The translations under genes and the position numbers were made by a program. A DNA stretch of 64,000 nt from Amorphochlora amoebiformis. Taxonomy: Eukaryota; Cercozoa; Chlorarachniophyceae. The stretch is taken from NCBI GenBank assembly GCA_054601695.1, contig BAAHQB010000024.1, forward strand, positions 62,001 to 126,000, read 5' to 3'. The stretch's first letter is position 1; each line of letters begins with the position of its first letter. The notes below the pieces were generated by a model. That model did not search any database, had not been told where the DNA came from, and worked only from the letters and a program-made list of their open reading frames with translations. Below are positions 1 through 39,532 of the stretch, one piece after another.

Positions 1-154
1 TAACCTTATATATAACCGTAAACCTGACCTTAAATCTTAACCCTACCCCTAACCCTAACTCCCAACAACATGATCTGCTGTTATCCCCAACAGCACTATA
101 GCCCCACTCTTTATTGGGGAGTCAATGGTCCTCGGACTAAGACATGCTGAATAA

Positions 155-160
<6 letters not shown>
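1..160 (+). repeat. Degenerate telomeric repeat plus telomere-embedded element, copy 1
   Basis: Degenerate CCCTAA repeats (about 30-60) run into the element that recurs at 26863, 26989, 32134, 38908, 38983 and 39068. Its core here is about 90-160, running from AGCACTATAGCCCCACT to a 3' end reading AATAATCTGAT. This copy is followed directly by TA repeat rather than by CTAACCC, so its telomeric 3' flank is lost. It lies in an intron of gene A or upstream of it. Confidence 0.85.
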
Positions 161-197
<37 letters not shown>

Positions 198-230
198 TAT
201 ATATATTATATATATCTATTTATATTTCAG

Positions 231-903
231 GAGTTTATACGAACCCATCTTCAGCACGTCGAGTAGAATGACACGCCCTATTCACTCATTCACTGCCCCG
301 AAACATTATCACTATCGCTGTCTCTGTCGCTATTAATGCACATATGAAATCAAATACAATAACAACTAAGTATGCATACAATGACCCAATACATACAGTA
401 CACATATATATGCATTCAATGCATCAACGACACAGATATTATCTCAACTACACATACAATACACCCTATCCAATTAACCGCCCTTCCTCTCTGGCCCACC
501 GATGGCCTCTTTTCTCTCTCTCTCATCTCTCTTCTCTCTCATCTCTGGCCTCCATCTCTGTTCTCTCCCTCATCTCTGGCATCCACCTCTGTTCTCTCTC
601 GTCTCTGGGCTCTCTCTCTGATCTCTGGCCTCTCTCTCTCATCTCTGGCCTCCATCTCTGGGCGCTCTCTCATCTCTGGGCTCTCACTCATCTCTGGGCT
701 AGCTCTAGGCCTCTGCTCTCCCGCGCTGTGTTTCTCTGTCTCTCTCTCCCTCTCTCACTCTCTCTCTCTCTCTCCCTCTCCCTCTCTCTCTCTCTCTATA
801 ATCTCCTGGAATTTTCCGAAGCGTTCCGTAACACCGAACAATCCTTGCTTTAGGGTAAAGAATTCTCCCGGAAAATCGGAGTCTTCCCCGGTATATATGT
901 ATG

Positions 904-970
<67 letters not shown>

Positions 971-1583
971 GTATATATGTGTATACGTGTGTGTGTATGT
1001 GTGTTTGTGTGTATAAATATGTTGTAAATGTTTGTGTTAGTATGTGCATATTAATGTATGTGAGCCTGTTTTATATCTCTAATTCTAACCAAAATATCAT
1101 ATACACATACCGTTTTAATTCACATACATATGTATGTATGTACATATATATATATATATATATATATTACACTGACAGGTAGTGCCTGGTGCGGAATCGA
1201 AGCGAGTTAAGGATATAGTTGGCGGCTTCGAACGGGAAACCCAAGTCAGGTCCGCCAGTCAGGTAACCAAACCATACATCAGATCCAAGACCTAAGTAAT
1301 AACAACTCTAAGATTCTTTCCGTGTACTCGTTAGGATTCCTCTCCTAGCATCCATGTTCTCTGTGCTTTCTCTCAATCTATATCTCTGTATTCATGTACA
1401 CAATCTCTATATCGCTCTCTGTGCTTATGTACACCTATCTGTATATCTCTGTGCTCGTGTACACTAATCTCTATATCTTTATGTTTGTCAACATCTGTGT
1501 CTATTTCTGTATCTTCAACCTCTCGGTCTATTTTTTTGTCTTCGTCAACATATATGCCTATTTTTCTGTCTTCGTCAACACCG

Positions 1584-1625
<42 letters not shown>

Positions 1626-2259
1626 AATATAATATATAATATATAATATAATATAATGTGTATGTATATGTGGAGAGAGGTATAGTGAAGTGATGGATAG
1701 AGATGTTGACGAAGATACAAAAATAGACATATACATATATATATATATATATATAATAGATAGAGATGTTGTCTTCTTAACCCAAATAAGCACATTTTTT
1801 GTCTTGTTAACCCAAATAAGCACATTTTTTGTCTTAACCCAAATAAGCACATTTTTTGTCTTGTTAACCCAAATAAGCACATTTTTTGTCTTCTTAACCC
1901 AAATAAGCACATTTTTTGTCTTCTTAACCCAAATAAGCACCTTTTTTGTCTTGTTAACCCAAAAAAACACATCTTTGTCTTCTTGGAATTGGACATAATC
2001 AAATTGGAATATCTTCTGAATCTATATTCATAATATATATAAATATATATGTGTGTGTGTATGTATGTGTATGTATGGTATATGATGTTGATGATATGTA
2101 GTCAATGAGTCCGTCATCTATGCCCAGAATGCCCCCTGGAAGGGTTCTGTTAAAAATAATATAATATACTATACATATGTGTAATATACATATATATATA
2201 TATATATTACATATATATATATATATATGTCCAGGTGTGTTGGATGTGTTCGCATAATA

Positions 2260-2321
<62 letters not shown>

Positions 2322-2588
2322 TGAATACATATATATACATAATATATATATATATAATATATACATGTATCATCAGGGTGCGCGTGATTCACGCGCTCCA
2401 ACCACAACAAAGCGCAGATACAAACCCTCGCGTCGCCTGCACACTCTCTTCCGGAAGTAACCCTAACCCTAACCCTAACCCTAACCCTAACCCTAACCCT
2501 AAACCAACCCTAACCCTAACTCGCCTGCACACTCTCTTCCGAAAGTCCAAATCAAAGACATTCTTTTCCTAATGGGTTTTCATATACA

Positions 2589-2647
<59 letters not shown>

Positions 2648-2678
2648 AAAAGAAATATAAATATTCTATATGTATAGG

Positions 2679-2723
<45 letters not shown>

Positions 2724-2802
2724 ATATATATATATATCAGGTATGTGAACACCATGAAGAGAGGAGGCTTCAACACCATGGAAGCAGAGGCAAAGGCCGA
2801 GG

Positions 2803-2847
<45 letters not shown>

Positions 2848-2918
2848 TATGCACATAAATACGTATGTATATATTATAGACACCCATGTGTATGTAGGCA
2901 ACCAAAGACGAGTGGTAG
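231..2918 (+). CDS. Gene A: unrecognised basic protein, 3' part (5' end not found)
   Basis: Seven exons join in phase: 231-257, 854-890, 1179-1262, 2102-2143, 2377-2456, 2741-2801 and 2898-2918 (TAG stop). Each follows an AG and precedes a GT, and the split codons agree across every junction. The product is hydrophilic and basic: exon 3 includes [14 protein letters not shown], exon 5 is rich in Arg/Lys ([17 protein letters not shown]), and the end is [21 protein letters not shown]. No family was recognised. The intron after 2456 begins with telomeric repeat, and the exon 5 end is duplicated at 2521-2545. The 231-257 exon is the least certain. The gene may start before the window. The support is phase agreement and amino-acid-like composition, not homology. 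Confidence 0.6.
480..805 (+). repeat. CT-rich imperfect minisatellite
   Basis: Polypyrimidine tract built from variants of CTCTCATCTCTGGCCTCCAT, collapsing to (CT)n at 740-800. It lies in an intron of gene A ahead of the 854 exon. The long Ser/Leu reading frames across it are repeat artefacts. Confidence 0.9.
1776..1985 (+). repeat. About 30-bp minisatellite, seven copies
   Basis: Tandem copies of a unit containing AACCCAAATAAGCACATTTT followed by TTGTCTTGTT or TTGTCTTCTT. The third copy is shorter by a few bases and the last is diverged. It sits in the intron between gene A exons 1179-1262 and 2102-2143. Confidence 0.93.
2457..2545 (+). repeat. Telomeric array at a splice donor, with duplicated exon end
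   Basis: About ten CCCTAA units, one degenerate, begin immediately at the 5' splice site of gene A exon 2377-2456, so the intron reads GTAACCCTAACCC. The last ~25 bp of the exon (2433-2457, CGCCTGCACACTCTCTTCCG and flank) reappear at 2521-2545 on the far side with a one-base difference. The array is thus bracketed by direct repeats like a target-site duplication. Confidence 0.9.
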
Positions 2919-3155
2919 GTCCTCGTAGCTCCAGAGATTCAACACAAGCTCAACAAAACACACAACAAAACCATTACAGAAAACTCAACAGAAACACAAC
3001 AGAAACACAACAAAAACAAGAAGAGAACATACAAGCTCTAGTCGAGATTCACATCATTTACAACATATCTATCTACCGTACAGTACATATGTACACTCAC
3101 AAACCCAATATTCTCAACGTGGGAACGTCGTTCATATATTACCATGTTCATATAT

Positions 3156-3201
<46 letters not shown>

Positions 3202-3229
3202 TTATAATGGGATTGAGTAGCGTGTAGCA

Positions 3230-4160
3230 GGTGTCTAGAGGTCTAGATATGTTCATGCATTCCGTTCAAATAGGTAAGGTACAATGAAACCTAGAGAGCA
3301 TCCATCTGGGTAAGCTAGGTAAGGAACAATCGAACATATACGAGATCTATCTAGCAACATCCTCAACATCATCTTAACTCAACTACCTATACCTCAACTG
3401 GCCTTATATATGCATGCATCATACACTCATCTAGACATGTAGTAGATCCGAGGCATATACATACGGACTTGTGATCGATGGCGCTAGCTGTAACCTGTAG
3501 AACCTGGTAACAATTTACGTATCATAATCGACTAGTTCTTAGTAACTAGTTTGATATTCAATCGTTTAACTTGTCTGTTGTACTAAGATATCAGCTTATC
3601 ACTAAGATATCAGCTTATCTTTAAGATAAATGATCAAGATGATGTCTATAGTGTAGTACTTAGTAGTAGTAGATCTTGGAGTTTACCTAGTTTAGTAGAG
3701 AGAGAGAGTCTCTAGAGTCTACTAGTCTAGAGAGTGCGTTGTAGATCGATTCAGTATACGAATGTATCAATATCTATCTGGATAGTGTATATGCATGATA
3801 CGTAGATGAGTCTTGTCTAGATCGTAGATCATAGATACCTAGGATACATCATCGATCTACTCAGGCTAGTATGTAGAGTAGTACTAGATCTAGTACTAGA
3901 GTATCATGATAATGGTCTAGATTGTATCTAATGTTTTGCGTGTGCCAGCAGATGCACACGTGCAAGGCAATATTAACTAGATTAATTTGATTGAAAAGTT
4001 TGTCGAACAACAGGGATCTTGGTGATGATGTGCTAGACACTAGATGTGATATATCCAAGTATGTCTAGTATATACCATGGGCTACTTGGATATACATGTG
4101 AGGTAAGTGATTGTTTGAACTAGTTGAAATGCATCTTGATCCGGACCAAACACATATTTA
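3230..4160. other. CTAG-dense non-repetitive block
   Basis: Very high density of CTAG, GATC, TAGT and ACTAG tetramers (for example TACTAGATCTAGTACTAGAG near 3890), with no tandem period and no long reading frame. The same composition recurs at 36750-37045, 38330-38800 and 42030-42860, each time downstream of a gene. Confidence 0.75.
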
Positions 4161-4347
4161 AATAATCAGTAATAGCTATCGTATGGATCATGTAGATGAT
4201 GTTAGCAGCTGTTATACGGTGGACTTTGGGTCTCGGCTGCTTGATGCAACCTTTGCTTCTCCTGAACACAAATATCAAAATATACATGATGTGTATAATA
4301 TATACCAGTTTATACTTATATACGATATATATGTATTATATACATAG

Positions 4348-4464
<117 letters not shown>

Positions 4465-4473
4465 TTATATGCA

Positions 4474-4512
<39 letters not shown>

Positions 4513-4539
4513 ATATACATGTATATGTGTATATATGTA

Positions 4540-4586
<47 letters not shown>

Positions 4587-4640
4587 TTACATATATAAAT
4601 AGGCATCTGTATGTATATATTGTATGTGTCATACACCAAT

Positions 4641-4682
<42 letters not shown>

Positions 4683-5945
4683 CATATATTATAAAAGAAA
4701 AAAAATTAAAAAAAATATGTATGTGTACTAGTACAGCTATTATTGTACGTACATTTGTATGTGATTTAAAGAGACAAGATGCTGCGAGTGCATTTGCAAA
4801 GTGGCGTTCTGAGTCAGTAGACTGTGAATTTGCGAGCTTGCATTCTTAGTCTAGTTAGTGTCAAAGTGCGAGACTGCATTTCCCGTGTGCATTTGTTGCA
4901 TTTATTTGCTGTTCGCGTACGCGGTGTGAAGAGACACCATTCTGCGTGTGCATTTGTTGTTTGCGTACGTGGTTTGAAGAGGTACCATTCTGCGTGTGCA
5001 TTTGTTCTTCGACCCCTTCTCCTGGAAGATTGCGAAACCCACGACCGGGGTACGGAGTCATAGGACGGTTACTGCCTATCATATTATATTTCAACAATTT
5101 ACATATATGTTATAGCATCGATATTTGTATATGTATATTACACCGTTTACATGTAAATATGTATATAGGTAATGTATAATATTCTTATATTTGTATACAT
5201 TTACATATATATATATGTATATAATATATATATATATATATATATACATATATCTTAGGTAGTGAAAGGAATGATCTGAAGTGAATAATCCTGAGAGCAC
5301 TTTGGGCAACCAACTCATACACACCGTTTATCAACTTTTTGATTTACTTTTTTACGCCATCTCACCCACACCCAACGGCCTTAGGAATAAACCCCTCTGA
5401 GGCTTCTCCAAGGCCTTTAGTGCTCATCATAAACCCCTAAGAAGGACCCCTTTAGAAGTGATCGTAAACCCCTAATAGGCTCCTCTGAGCCCATTAGAGG
5501 TGATCATAAAACCCCTAATAGGCTCCTCGGGGTCATCACAAACCCCTTTGAGGGTCTTTTAGTGGTGATGGATGATAGCAGCTATCCCGACGGCAGCAGT
5601 TGCATATAGCTTCTATTGCGTCATATTTGTTAGGCCACAATCTACCAGATTACTTTGGGGTCTATGCCTTGGAATATACCTCCGATATATCCTCACTTTC
5701 CTTTGGAAAATTACCCATATAGACATTACATATGTTTCATACATATATACACACATTTATGATGAATACATATTGGTAAAATGCATATGTATGCATTAAC
5801 ATTCCGACAGTGCATAACATATGCATATGCATATGCAAGCATAAACATACCTAGAGTGCACAACCTATGCATATGCTATGTATGCATAAATGGGTGCATA
5901 ACATATGCATATGCGTATGTATGCATAAACATACCTAGGGTTTAA

Positions 5946-5987
<42 letters not shown>

Positions 5988-6062
5988 TATATGGATATGT
6001 ATGCATAAACATACCTAGGGTGCTAAGGTGCTGTCGGGCGGTAGATTGGTGCTTTATGACCT

Positions 6063-6588
6063 GGGTTTATATCATATTGATGATGTTTATATGATGTTTA
6101 TATGATGTTCATATGATGTTCATATGATGTTCATATGATGTTCATATGATGTTCATATGATGTTTATATGATGTTCATATGATGTTCATATGATGTTCAT
6201 ATGATGTTCATATGATGTTTATATGATGTTCATATGATGTTCATATGATGTTCATATGATGTTTATATGATGTTCATATGATGTTCATATGATGTTCATA
6301 TGATGTTCATATGATGTTCATATGATGTTTATATGATGTTCATATGATGTTCATATGATGTTCATATGATGTTTATATGATGTTCATATGATGTTTATAT
6401 GATGTTCATATGATGTTCATATGATGTTCATATGGTGTTCATATGATGTTCATATGATGTTCATATGATGTTCATATGATGTTCATATGATGTTCATATG
6501 ATGTTCATATGATGTTCATATGATGTTCATATGATGTTCATATGATGTTCATATGATGTTCATATGATGTTCATATGATGTTCATAGG
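6063..6588 (+). repeat. 11-bp tandem array (CATATGATGTT)n
   Basis: Close to 50 head-to-tail copies of CATATGATGTT with sparse C/T variants (TTCAT versus TTTAT) distributed unevenly along the array. It starts about 385 bp beyond the stop codon of gene B. Confidence 0.98.
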
Positions 6589-6817
6589 ATATTTCACATG
6601 ATATGCAGATGCTTAAGATTTACATGAATTCTCTTTCCTCCATATCTCTCCTCTTGATTGTGCATGTAACACCAAGATATATGTTAAAATACAATATATA
6701 TATATATATATATATATGTGTGTATATATATGTATGCATATAGATATAAATATTGACATATAGCATAAGTATGTGTATGTTTACATGACACACTCACACG
6801 TATATGAGTACATATAT

Positions 6818-6860
<43 letters not shown>

Positions 6861-6871
6861 CATATATATAC

Positions 6872-6914
<43 letters not shown>

Positions 6915-6927
6915 CAGAAATATTACA

Positions 6928-6971
<44 letters not shown>

Positions 6972-6972
6972 G

Positions 6973-17600
<10,628 letters not shown>

Positions 17601-17792
17601 ATTCGCAGATTCCACTGATTCGGAAACCTCATATCTGCAAAGGAATCCTCTAGAATCTCCCGGACTGCGCCCGTTTGGGCAAGCCATGCACGATCCGGGA
17701 TGAGCCCGGGACTCAGAATTTTGCTGGATCCCGGGGATCCCGGGCAACATCTCTCTTGTTGGACACGTGTCAGTATAGCAACCCGCCATACC
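17601..17792. promoter_or_regulatory. Candidate bidirectional promoter of genes B and C
   Basis: The inferred start codons of gene B (minus, 17600) and gene C (plus, 17793) are 192 bp apart. The interval lacks TA repeat and is GC-richer, with a CCCGGGACTC and a GGATCCCGGGGATCCCGGG near-palindrome at about 17732. No TATA-type element is obvious. The call depends on both starts being correct. Confidence 0.35.
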
Positions 17793-18838
17793 ATGACAGC
17801 GAGGACTTTCACCGTGATGTATACGAAGGTAGGGTCGTAATAGGGTCCGATCGCTTGAATAAAAACAAGCTGTATATACTTTTGGAAGTGATGTGGCGTG
17901 CAGCAGGATTGTTGTGTTTGTGTTCGTGTTTTTTGTCGAAAGGTTGGAATCTCAACATTTGTTATCAGCACAAGACGCAAAAACATAAGACTTGGCATGA
18001 TGGAACGCTTAAATACAAGCCATCAGGCCGTAGGGTGACTGAGCAGTGTGATTATCGGATGCGTCCTTACGCCCGAAAACCAACCCTCAGGCTACGTTGT
18101 ACAACGACAGGGGTTGCGAGATTGACGATCATCTCTTAAACGCATGCCAGTCGATAAGCGAGGGAGCGATGATCGAGACGGATCGACATCTCGTCGACGG
18201 TATCGTAAATTCACGGTGGGGCGTCAGATGCCTAAACTAGTTTTGTTCTCCTCAGTTGGTTCCGAGGCTACACAGACTCCAGTGGAGCATACGGACAGCA
18301 AAAATTTCAAAAATACCATTCGCAAGGTCAGGAAAATATAATTACGCACCTACGTTATGTACGCATCCACATATCCAACCCCCCGCAATCCTACACGAAC
18401 CTCAATCGAACCTATCGATCGAACCCTCCCCCCACACAACGTTTTCTCCAACACTCGTATTACCTACCTATAGTACATCTCCCGTACCGAAAACTTGCTC
18501 ATACCTACGGTATTCATTGAGTTATGTACCATATCTTACACTCCCTCACCTACCCAGCTCCAGAACTTGCACACATACGCCGAATAAGCGACAGTAATGA
18601 TTTTTAGGCCTCGAGCGTGACCATCTCGGACGAGCCCAAGTGGAGGTCCAAGAAACCGTCCAGCGTTCCCAAGTATCTAGAGTATGGGAAATCGTCGGGC
18701 AGAAATCCTCATGCTCCTCAGCCCGCTAATCCTCCACCCTCTGTCACGTCAGGCCATGAGCAGCGTCAAGATCACCCCTACTTGAATAAGCGAAAGTCGC
18801 AACTAGGGATACAATCAGCATGGGATTATTGGTACTGA
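17793..18838 (+). CDS. Gene C: DUF2439 (ZGRF1 N-terminal-like) protein
   Basis: Exons 17793-17828, 17969-18034, 18091-18199, 18256-18326 and 18608-18838 (TGA) join in phase to about 170 residues. The first three exons make a DUF2439-type beta domain: TFTVMYTKHKTQKHKTWHDG (residues 5-24), then TLKYKPSGRRATLYNDRG, then EGAMIETDRHLVD. This matches the family pattern of a VLYT strand, WxDG turn, LYD strand and a final HLV strand. The rest is polar and Pro/Ser-rich. In ZGRF1 and yeast Mte1 this domain belongs to DNA-repair factors; no helicase domain is seen here. An alternative ending splices from about 18795 to 18885 and stops at 18998, adding GLEYSAGEREVLKRSRKKLC and an acidic tail. Two introns are only 56 bp. 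Confidence 0.75.
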
Positions 18839-18998
18839 ATGTAGGATCTGATATACCAATTTGTTGTTTTTGCAGAAGCTGTGGTTTGGAGTACTCGGCG
18901 GGGGAGAGGGAAGTGCTGAAACGGTCGCGGAAGAAATTATGTAGTCGCTCGGATGAGGAGATTCTGGCGCTGTGTGGGCTGTTATCTCCACCATGAGC

Positions 18999-19173
18999 CA
19001 TATGAAATAAGTTAGAACTTCATCCCATTGCTTCTCATGAGTTTTGTATGGAGATTCATCCCGTTGCTTCCCATGAGTTTTGTTTGGGTCGGTACGCTGT
19101 ATATGTGTAACACTAGAACATTTTAACAGTGCTTTATGCATGTAGATGTCAAGATACAATAATATGTCTATCC

Positions 19174-19217
<44 letters not shown>

Positions 19218-19275
19218 TATATGTATACAAACACACACACACACACAACACACACACACACGCCACACACACCTA

Positions 19276-19371
<96 letters not shown>

Positions 19372-19655
19372 TCGGTTGAATAGCATTGTATCTTGATCTA
19401 CTGCAAATTTACATGGTCATAGTACGTGTGCAATTATATCCCGTAACGATAAGGTAGTTTGACCATGTATCTCTTCAATGATACAAGTAAGATCTCTCAC
19501 GGCACGATAGCTAGGATAGCTAGGATAGCTAGGACTGAGAATACTCAGGGGCAAGGATAGCCAAGATTTTTGAACTTAAGATTTTTGAACTTGCGTCACT
19601 GTTGGTGACGAAGGCTATAGTATTAGAGGTTTTGCGAAATCTTTTGTAGCTGAAA
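18999..19655. other. Intergenic stretch between genes C and D
   Basis: Contains a CA/TA microsatellite (19170-19370) with CACACACGCCACAC variants, a short GATAGCTAG triplication near 19510, and about 250 bp of unique sequence that presumably includes the gene D promoter. No coding signal was seen. Confidence 0.5.
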
Positions 19656-35591
<15,936 letters not shown>

Positions 35592-35907
35592 TTTGGAAGC
35601 ACATCAGGTCTGTCGAATGTTTCGTTCTCCAACATTCAATACGTTTGCATATATGATGGTGTAAATTCATATGTAATTATATGTGTATATATATATATAT
35701 ATGTATGTAGGTATGTATATATATATATAGTCAATATTATACTTAGGATCAGCTTGGCATTGGTAGGTTGATAAAGATCGATGACCATGACTTACCAAAT
35801 TTTAGAATATGATGATGAGCATGGTTTGGTATACGTTGCTAGCTATCACCATGACATTATCTAATTATAGATCATGTATGTAACCCAAATACTGCATAAT
35901 ATTACAG

Positions 35908-35941
<34 letters not shown>

Positions 35942-35966
35942 TATATGTATATATATATATACACAT

Positions 35967-36044
<78 letters not shown>

Positions 36045-36087
36045 GTAAACAATTATATCATATATATATACGTATTTACTTATATGA

Positions 36088-36142
<55 letters not shown>

Positions 36143-36274
36143 TTGTGTGTGTGTGTGTGTATACATGTATATATACAAGCGAGCATGTGTGTGTTTATCA
36201 TTTATCATATGTACATACATATATATATATATATATATATAAATATATATATATACTATCATGATTATGCATAT

Positions 36275-36320
<46 letters not shown>

Positions 36321-36699
36321 TATATCTAGAATATATATATATATATAAAAAATGTATATATAATATAACATCATGATACATGTAGTTGATGTATCTACTA
36401 TCTAGTATGTATAGTCCATAATATTATCATATCTATATCATAGTACTAGTAGTATACTCTTATACATACGTACAGATAAACCCGGTATTATATTAGTTTT
36501 ATGATACACTAGCTGTAGTAAATACACACGCGTACGAGAGAAATTCGTTCCGAACCCTAGTTCTAGGTACGCGTGGCGGTATTTTTAGATTATGTTGGAA
36601 TGGGGGGATACCCAGAGGGGCCTTTGGTGTCTGGAGGGACGCTAAGGCCTCTACCACAAGGTGACGTGTAACTACTCTATAGATCAGTGGCAATATCTA

Positions 36700-36739
<40 letters not shown>

Positions 36740-37068
36740 TAATACCGTAAGTTAATTTAACTTAATTCTAGTAACTAGTTGACTAATATCGACTATAGTT
36801 CTAGCAGCTAGACTAAGTAGCTACTGGAGGAGCTAGCAGTGGTACATATAGATTCTATAGCTAGAGATCAACATTCTATACTACGTATAGTCTAGGCTAT
36901 ATACTAGGTCAGAGAGTTAACTTGGGCCGTCCAGTCTAGTAGTCATGCTGGTAGATACATATACTATATACTAGCGATTACCTAGATTACAACTGAGCTA
37001 GTTGTATATCTAGATCTACGTATATCTAGTATGTCTAGTGTATTACACTAGAAGTATAAATATGTACA

Positions 37069-37133
<65 letters not shown>

Positions 37134-37629
37134 ATGTATTGGTATATATATACGTAACAAGGGGACACGCCGGATGCTCCAATCGCACTTTATATATATC
37201 CCACAACGCTCAGATCGCACTCTGAAAAAAAAGTGAAAAAAAAAATAAAAAAAATGACGGAGTTGATTCTAAGCGTTCTATGTTTACATCTTGCGAGTTT
37301 ACGCGCTGTATCGTGCTTATGTTGTCCGATGATTTAATATTCCTATGAGCTGTTCGCTACTGACGGTGTATCCCTGGTACTGGCCGGGACTTGTATGGCC
37401 GAAAAGGTAATGGAAGCTTAGTTTTTCGCACAAATCTCAAAAGACCTGCGAAATGCCGCTGAGAGTCAAAGCGGACCTCGACAAGGCAGCAGAAGTATGC
37501 TGCATCGGTGGAAAGCTCACTTATGAATTTCGGGCATCCCGCCGGCGTTGAGATTCGAACCGCTCTGAAAGAATCGAGCAATATTTTGATGGAAAGCGTT
37601 GACAAGCTAGGAGGAAACTGGGGAATAGC
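35592..37629. other. Intergenic region between genes D and E
   Basis: TA repeat to about 36350, then unique sequence with a short reading frame on the minus strand near 36500-36690 that lacks splice support, then CTAG-dense DNA at 36750-37045, another TA block, and a purine stretch at 37225-37253. An ATG at 37254 opens a 27-codon frame with a signal-peptide-like start (MTELILSVLCLHLASLRAVS), but no continuing exon was fixed. Confidence 0.5.
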
Positions 37630-38254
37630 ATGGAAGACGTCCGCGGGGCGATGGAGTCTCTGTCCAAGGGGCTAGAGCACATTGGGAAGGGGACCCTTGA
37701 CAAGTACGACTGGATGTTTCCGGGTTTAATGGTGCTTGGCGGCACTTCCGTTCTGTCCGTCTTTTCCTGTTCTCATCGTTCAGGTTTCTAAATGAACAGA
37801 TCGGGAATACTGAGTTGACTTCAGGAGTTGCCTGCATGGTTTTTCTTGGCTGTTATTTCTCTTTCAAATCCTATCACGATGTCAAGAAAGAGCTGGCAAA
37901 CGAGACACTCGATTTGCGGACCAAGCTCGACGGTTATTTGTCTCAGCTTGATATGAAGGCCTTCACGAAAAGAGTTCCAAGTTTGAGATCTTTCAAAGAG
38001 ACATCAACAAAACATTGAAAGAGGCCTCTACGGAAACCGGGAAGACAGAAGTGAAAGTGCGCTACGACAGAGACACAACAAGCAACTATTGGGGGGATAA
38101 TAACCTGAGATATCGCCTTACCGTTGTTACCCGTGATCTTATAAGCATGAAAGGACGACTGGAGGGATCGATAAGGGAACCAGATGTCAATGCAGACGCG
38201 AAAGAACCGCTCTTAATTCAAAGTAGTCCATGCAATTATCAAGACTCTTTCTAG
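37630..38254 (+). CDS. Gene E: membrane/coiled-coil coding region with a frame break
   Basis: Non-repetitive sequence of coding appearance in three consecutive plus frames. 37630 onward reads MEDVRGAMESLSKGLEHIGK and a hydrophobic segment (DWMFPGLMVLGG). From about 37783 it reads FLNEQIGNTELTSGVACMVF with a second hydrophobic stretch and KSYHDVKKELANETLDLRTK. After about 37955 the frame shifts to FEIFQRDINKTLKEASTETG and continues to TAG at 38254. The first frame change could be a small intron ending CGTTCAG; the second has no intron of plausible length. Either a pseudogene, a sequence error or an unrecognised intron would explain it. No family was recognised. Confidence 0.45.
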
Positions 38255-39154
38255 TCTTTGAAATGTGAAAACGTATCCACGACGTTGTACAGATCATTGG
38301 TCCAGTTCAAAAAATCATTTATCATTTTACAATCTCTAGAATCTAGACAATTGCCATCAAACTAGCGACTCTAAGGCGGGTCGATCGATATTGGATGATA
38401 CCCTAGATATATATCTAGATATATACCGAATCGAATTCAGTATGACGCGACGCTGATCAAGATAGAGATTGAAGATGCGCGCGCAGGTAGTCTAGGTACC
38501 GTTGAACAGGTACTTGGGGTAGTCAACTCACATAGACTCACTGGCCTATTCGAGAAACGAAGGGCGAGCAGGTCCAGCCTAAATCACAGGTTATATATAT
38601 ATATTGCTAGGTTGCACTCTGAGAAAATTAGGACTATCGTCTAGATTGTGTAGCATTCCAAGACTGAGTCCAAGTTGCCTAGTATGCGAAGCCGGGGTAA
38701 GATCTTCCGGCCCTCCGGGACTCTCGGTATAGTCTAGATAATTCTAGTGGACAGTTATCAGTCTGAGCCGCCATGATCAGTAAAAACTTTGTTTTCTAGT
38801 AATCCTAGACGAGAATTCGGCAAACACACCGCACCGCGGGCATGCAATATTACTACTTGTGAACCCCAACCCTAATCCTAACCCTAACCCTGGGGTTAGG
38901 AACTTAGGATCAGATTATTCAGCATGTCTTTGTCCGAAGACCATTGACTTCTCCATAGGGGTTAGGGTTAGGGTTAGGGTTAGGATCAGATTATTCAGCA
39001 TGTCGTAGTCCGAGGACCACACATTGACTCCTCCATGGGGTTAGGGTTAGGTTAGGGTTACGGTTAGGATCAGATTATTCGGCATGTCTTAGTCCTAGGA
39101 CCATTATTGACGGGTTAGGGTTAGGGTTAGGGATATATATATACATATATATAT

Positions 39155-39244
<90 letters not shown>

Positions 39245-39306
39245 GTGTGTGTATAATATTGACAATATTACATTTTTACATACATATATTTATATACTAT
39301 CAATAA

Positions 39307-39345
<39 letters not shown>

Positions 39346-39358
39346 TACATATAAATAT

Positions 39359-39413
<55 letters not shown>

Positions 39414-39467
39414 ATAATTTTGACAATATTACATTTTTACATACATATATTTATATAGTATCAATAA

Positions 39468-39532
<65 letters not shown>

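Noticed and set aside
344-1049. Overlapping Ser/Leu-rich and Arg/Glu-rich frames on both strands
   Set aside because: They come from a CT-rich minisatellite; real exons of gene A flank it and have different composition.
4824-5097. Cys/His/Val-rich plus frame and its minus shadow
   Set aside because: The frame is made by a ~45-bp repeat (TTCTGCGTGTGCATTTGTTG) and has no splice-linked neighbours.
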